Origin: Gp7-AA10 sp035516895
GTDB taxonomy: Bacteria; Acidobacteriota; Thermoanaerobaculia; Gp7-AA8
Reading direction: 5' to 3'
Length of the DNA: 7,135 bases
Assembly (NCBI GenBank): GCA_035516895.1
Contig: DATIZY010000255.1
Span: 1-7,135, forward strand
Of the stretch, positions 5,644 through 7,135 are shown one piece after another. A program made the translations under genes and the position numbers. Within the stretch, counting starts at the first letter, position 1. The number at the start of each line of letters is the position of its first letter. Below the pieces are notes generated by a model. That model saw only the letters and a list, made by a program, of their open reading frames with translations. It was not told the DNA's origin and did no database searches.

Positions 5644-5653
5644 ATTGTAGCAT
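5644..5653. promoter_or_regulatory. Overlapping divergent -10 boxes between the zinc-ribbon gene and der
   Basis: On the minus strand TACAAT occupies 5649-5644, 8 nt before the zinc-ribbon ATG. On the plus strand TAGCAT occupies 5648-5653, 8 nt before the der ATG. The two overlap by two bases. With only 26 bp between the genes, any promoters must overlap here or lie within the opposite coding sequence. No -35 elements are recognisable. Confidence 0.35.
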
Positions 5654-5661
5654 TGGGCCGC

Positions 5662-6990
<1,329 letters not shown>

Positions 6991-7055
6991 CAAGCGCCCC
7001 GCCCGCACGTCAAAGTGCCGCCGAGCCCGAAGCCCGCAAAAATTTTCGTTCGAAA

Positions 7056-7059
7056 GGAG
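7056..7059 (+). promoter_or_regulatory. Shine-Dalgarno of the last gene
   Basis: GGAG within AAAGGAG lies 7 nt before the ATG at 7067, the best ribosome-binding site in the window. The 76-bp gap after der (6991-7066) otherwise shows nothing firm: a TTGACA at the end of der has no partner -10, and there is no hairpin with a T-tract. Confidence 0.75.
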
Positions 7060-7066
7060 CAGTGCG

Positions 7067-7135
7067 ATGCATTGTCACCAGACGTGCCGGCGGTACGTTC
7101 GAATTCTCATGACTTTTACCGCGGGGCTGTGCCTC
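7067..7135 (+). CDS. N-terminus of a probable exported or membrane protein (cut by window end)
   Basis: Only 23 codons are visible. They begin MHCHQTCRRYVR and continue into a hydrophobic stretch, ILMTFTAGLCL. A basic segment followed by a hydrophobic core is the layout of a signal peptide or N-terminal membrane anchor. A Cys at residue 22 within the hydrophobic stretch leaves a lipoprotein possible, but the following sequence is not available. The strong Shine-Dalgarno supports the start. Family unknown. Confidence 0.6.
   Translation, partial: MHCHQTCRRYVRILMTFTAGLCL

Overview
The window is GC-rich bacterial chromosomal DNA (roughly 60-65% GC by eye, third codon positions strongly G/C). I see no plasmid, phage or transposase gene. 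Codon bias, a fused glycosyltransferase-methyltransferase, a fused isoprenol-kinase/DUF92 membrane protein and intergenic heptamer arrays suggest an environmental Acidobacteriota-like (or Gemmatimonadota- or Planctomycetota-like) organism. That placement is an impression, not a measurement.

Layout from left to right: an unplaced end or start of a neighbouring gene (1-78); a perfect hairpin (87-112); a small GNAT acetyltransferase resembling ArsN2 (125-559, +); a 255-bp fold-back array of 7-bp repeats that fills the next gap (566-820); an amidohydrolase-2 family metalloenzyme (816-1637, +) whose start codon lies in the last repeat; then, convergent to it, a minus-strand pair made of a two-domain glycosyltransferase/methyltransferase (2450-3907) and a short mannose-1-phosphate guanylyltransferase (1647-2453) joined by a TTGA stop/start overlap. 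A second, smaller heptamer fold-back array with a different unit (3923-3994) fills the divergent gap before a membrane protein that fuses a VTE5/dolichol-kinase-like domain to a VTE6/DUF92 domain (4003-5343, +). That gene ends in a ~100-bp inverted repeat of GGGGTCAGACC type (5341-5440), which also contains the stop codon of a convergent 65-residue zinc-ribbon protein (5438-5635, -). Divergent from the zinc-ribbon gene, only 26 bp away, is the double-GTPase ribosome assembly factor Der (5662-6990, +). The window closes with the start of a gene for a probable exported protein (7067 onward).

Functionally, the middle of the window can be read as one lipid-linked sugar module. The guanylyltransferase would make GDP-mannose, the DPM1-like glycosyltransferase could move mannose to a polyprenyl phosphate, and the divergent VTE5-VTE6 fusion could phosphorylate free isoprenoid alcohols. 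This is inference from families and adjacency. der and the zinc-ribbon gene are housekeeping or unknown and not obviously linked to it.

The most unusual content is non-coding. Two gaps are occupied by inverted arrays of heptamers that share a period and a GG....A frame but not a sequence, and a third gap is filled by a long inverted repeat that contributes both flanking stop codons. Several starts also lack a Shine-Dalgarno sequence and instead have a TANNNT box 6-8 nt before the start codon, which suggests leaderless transcripts.
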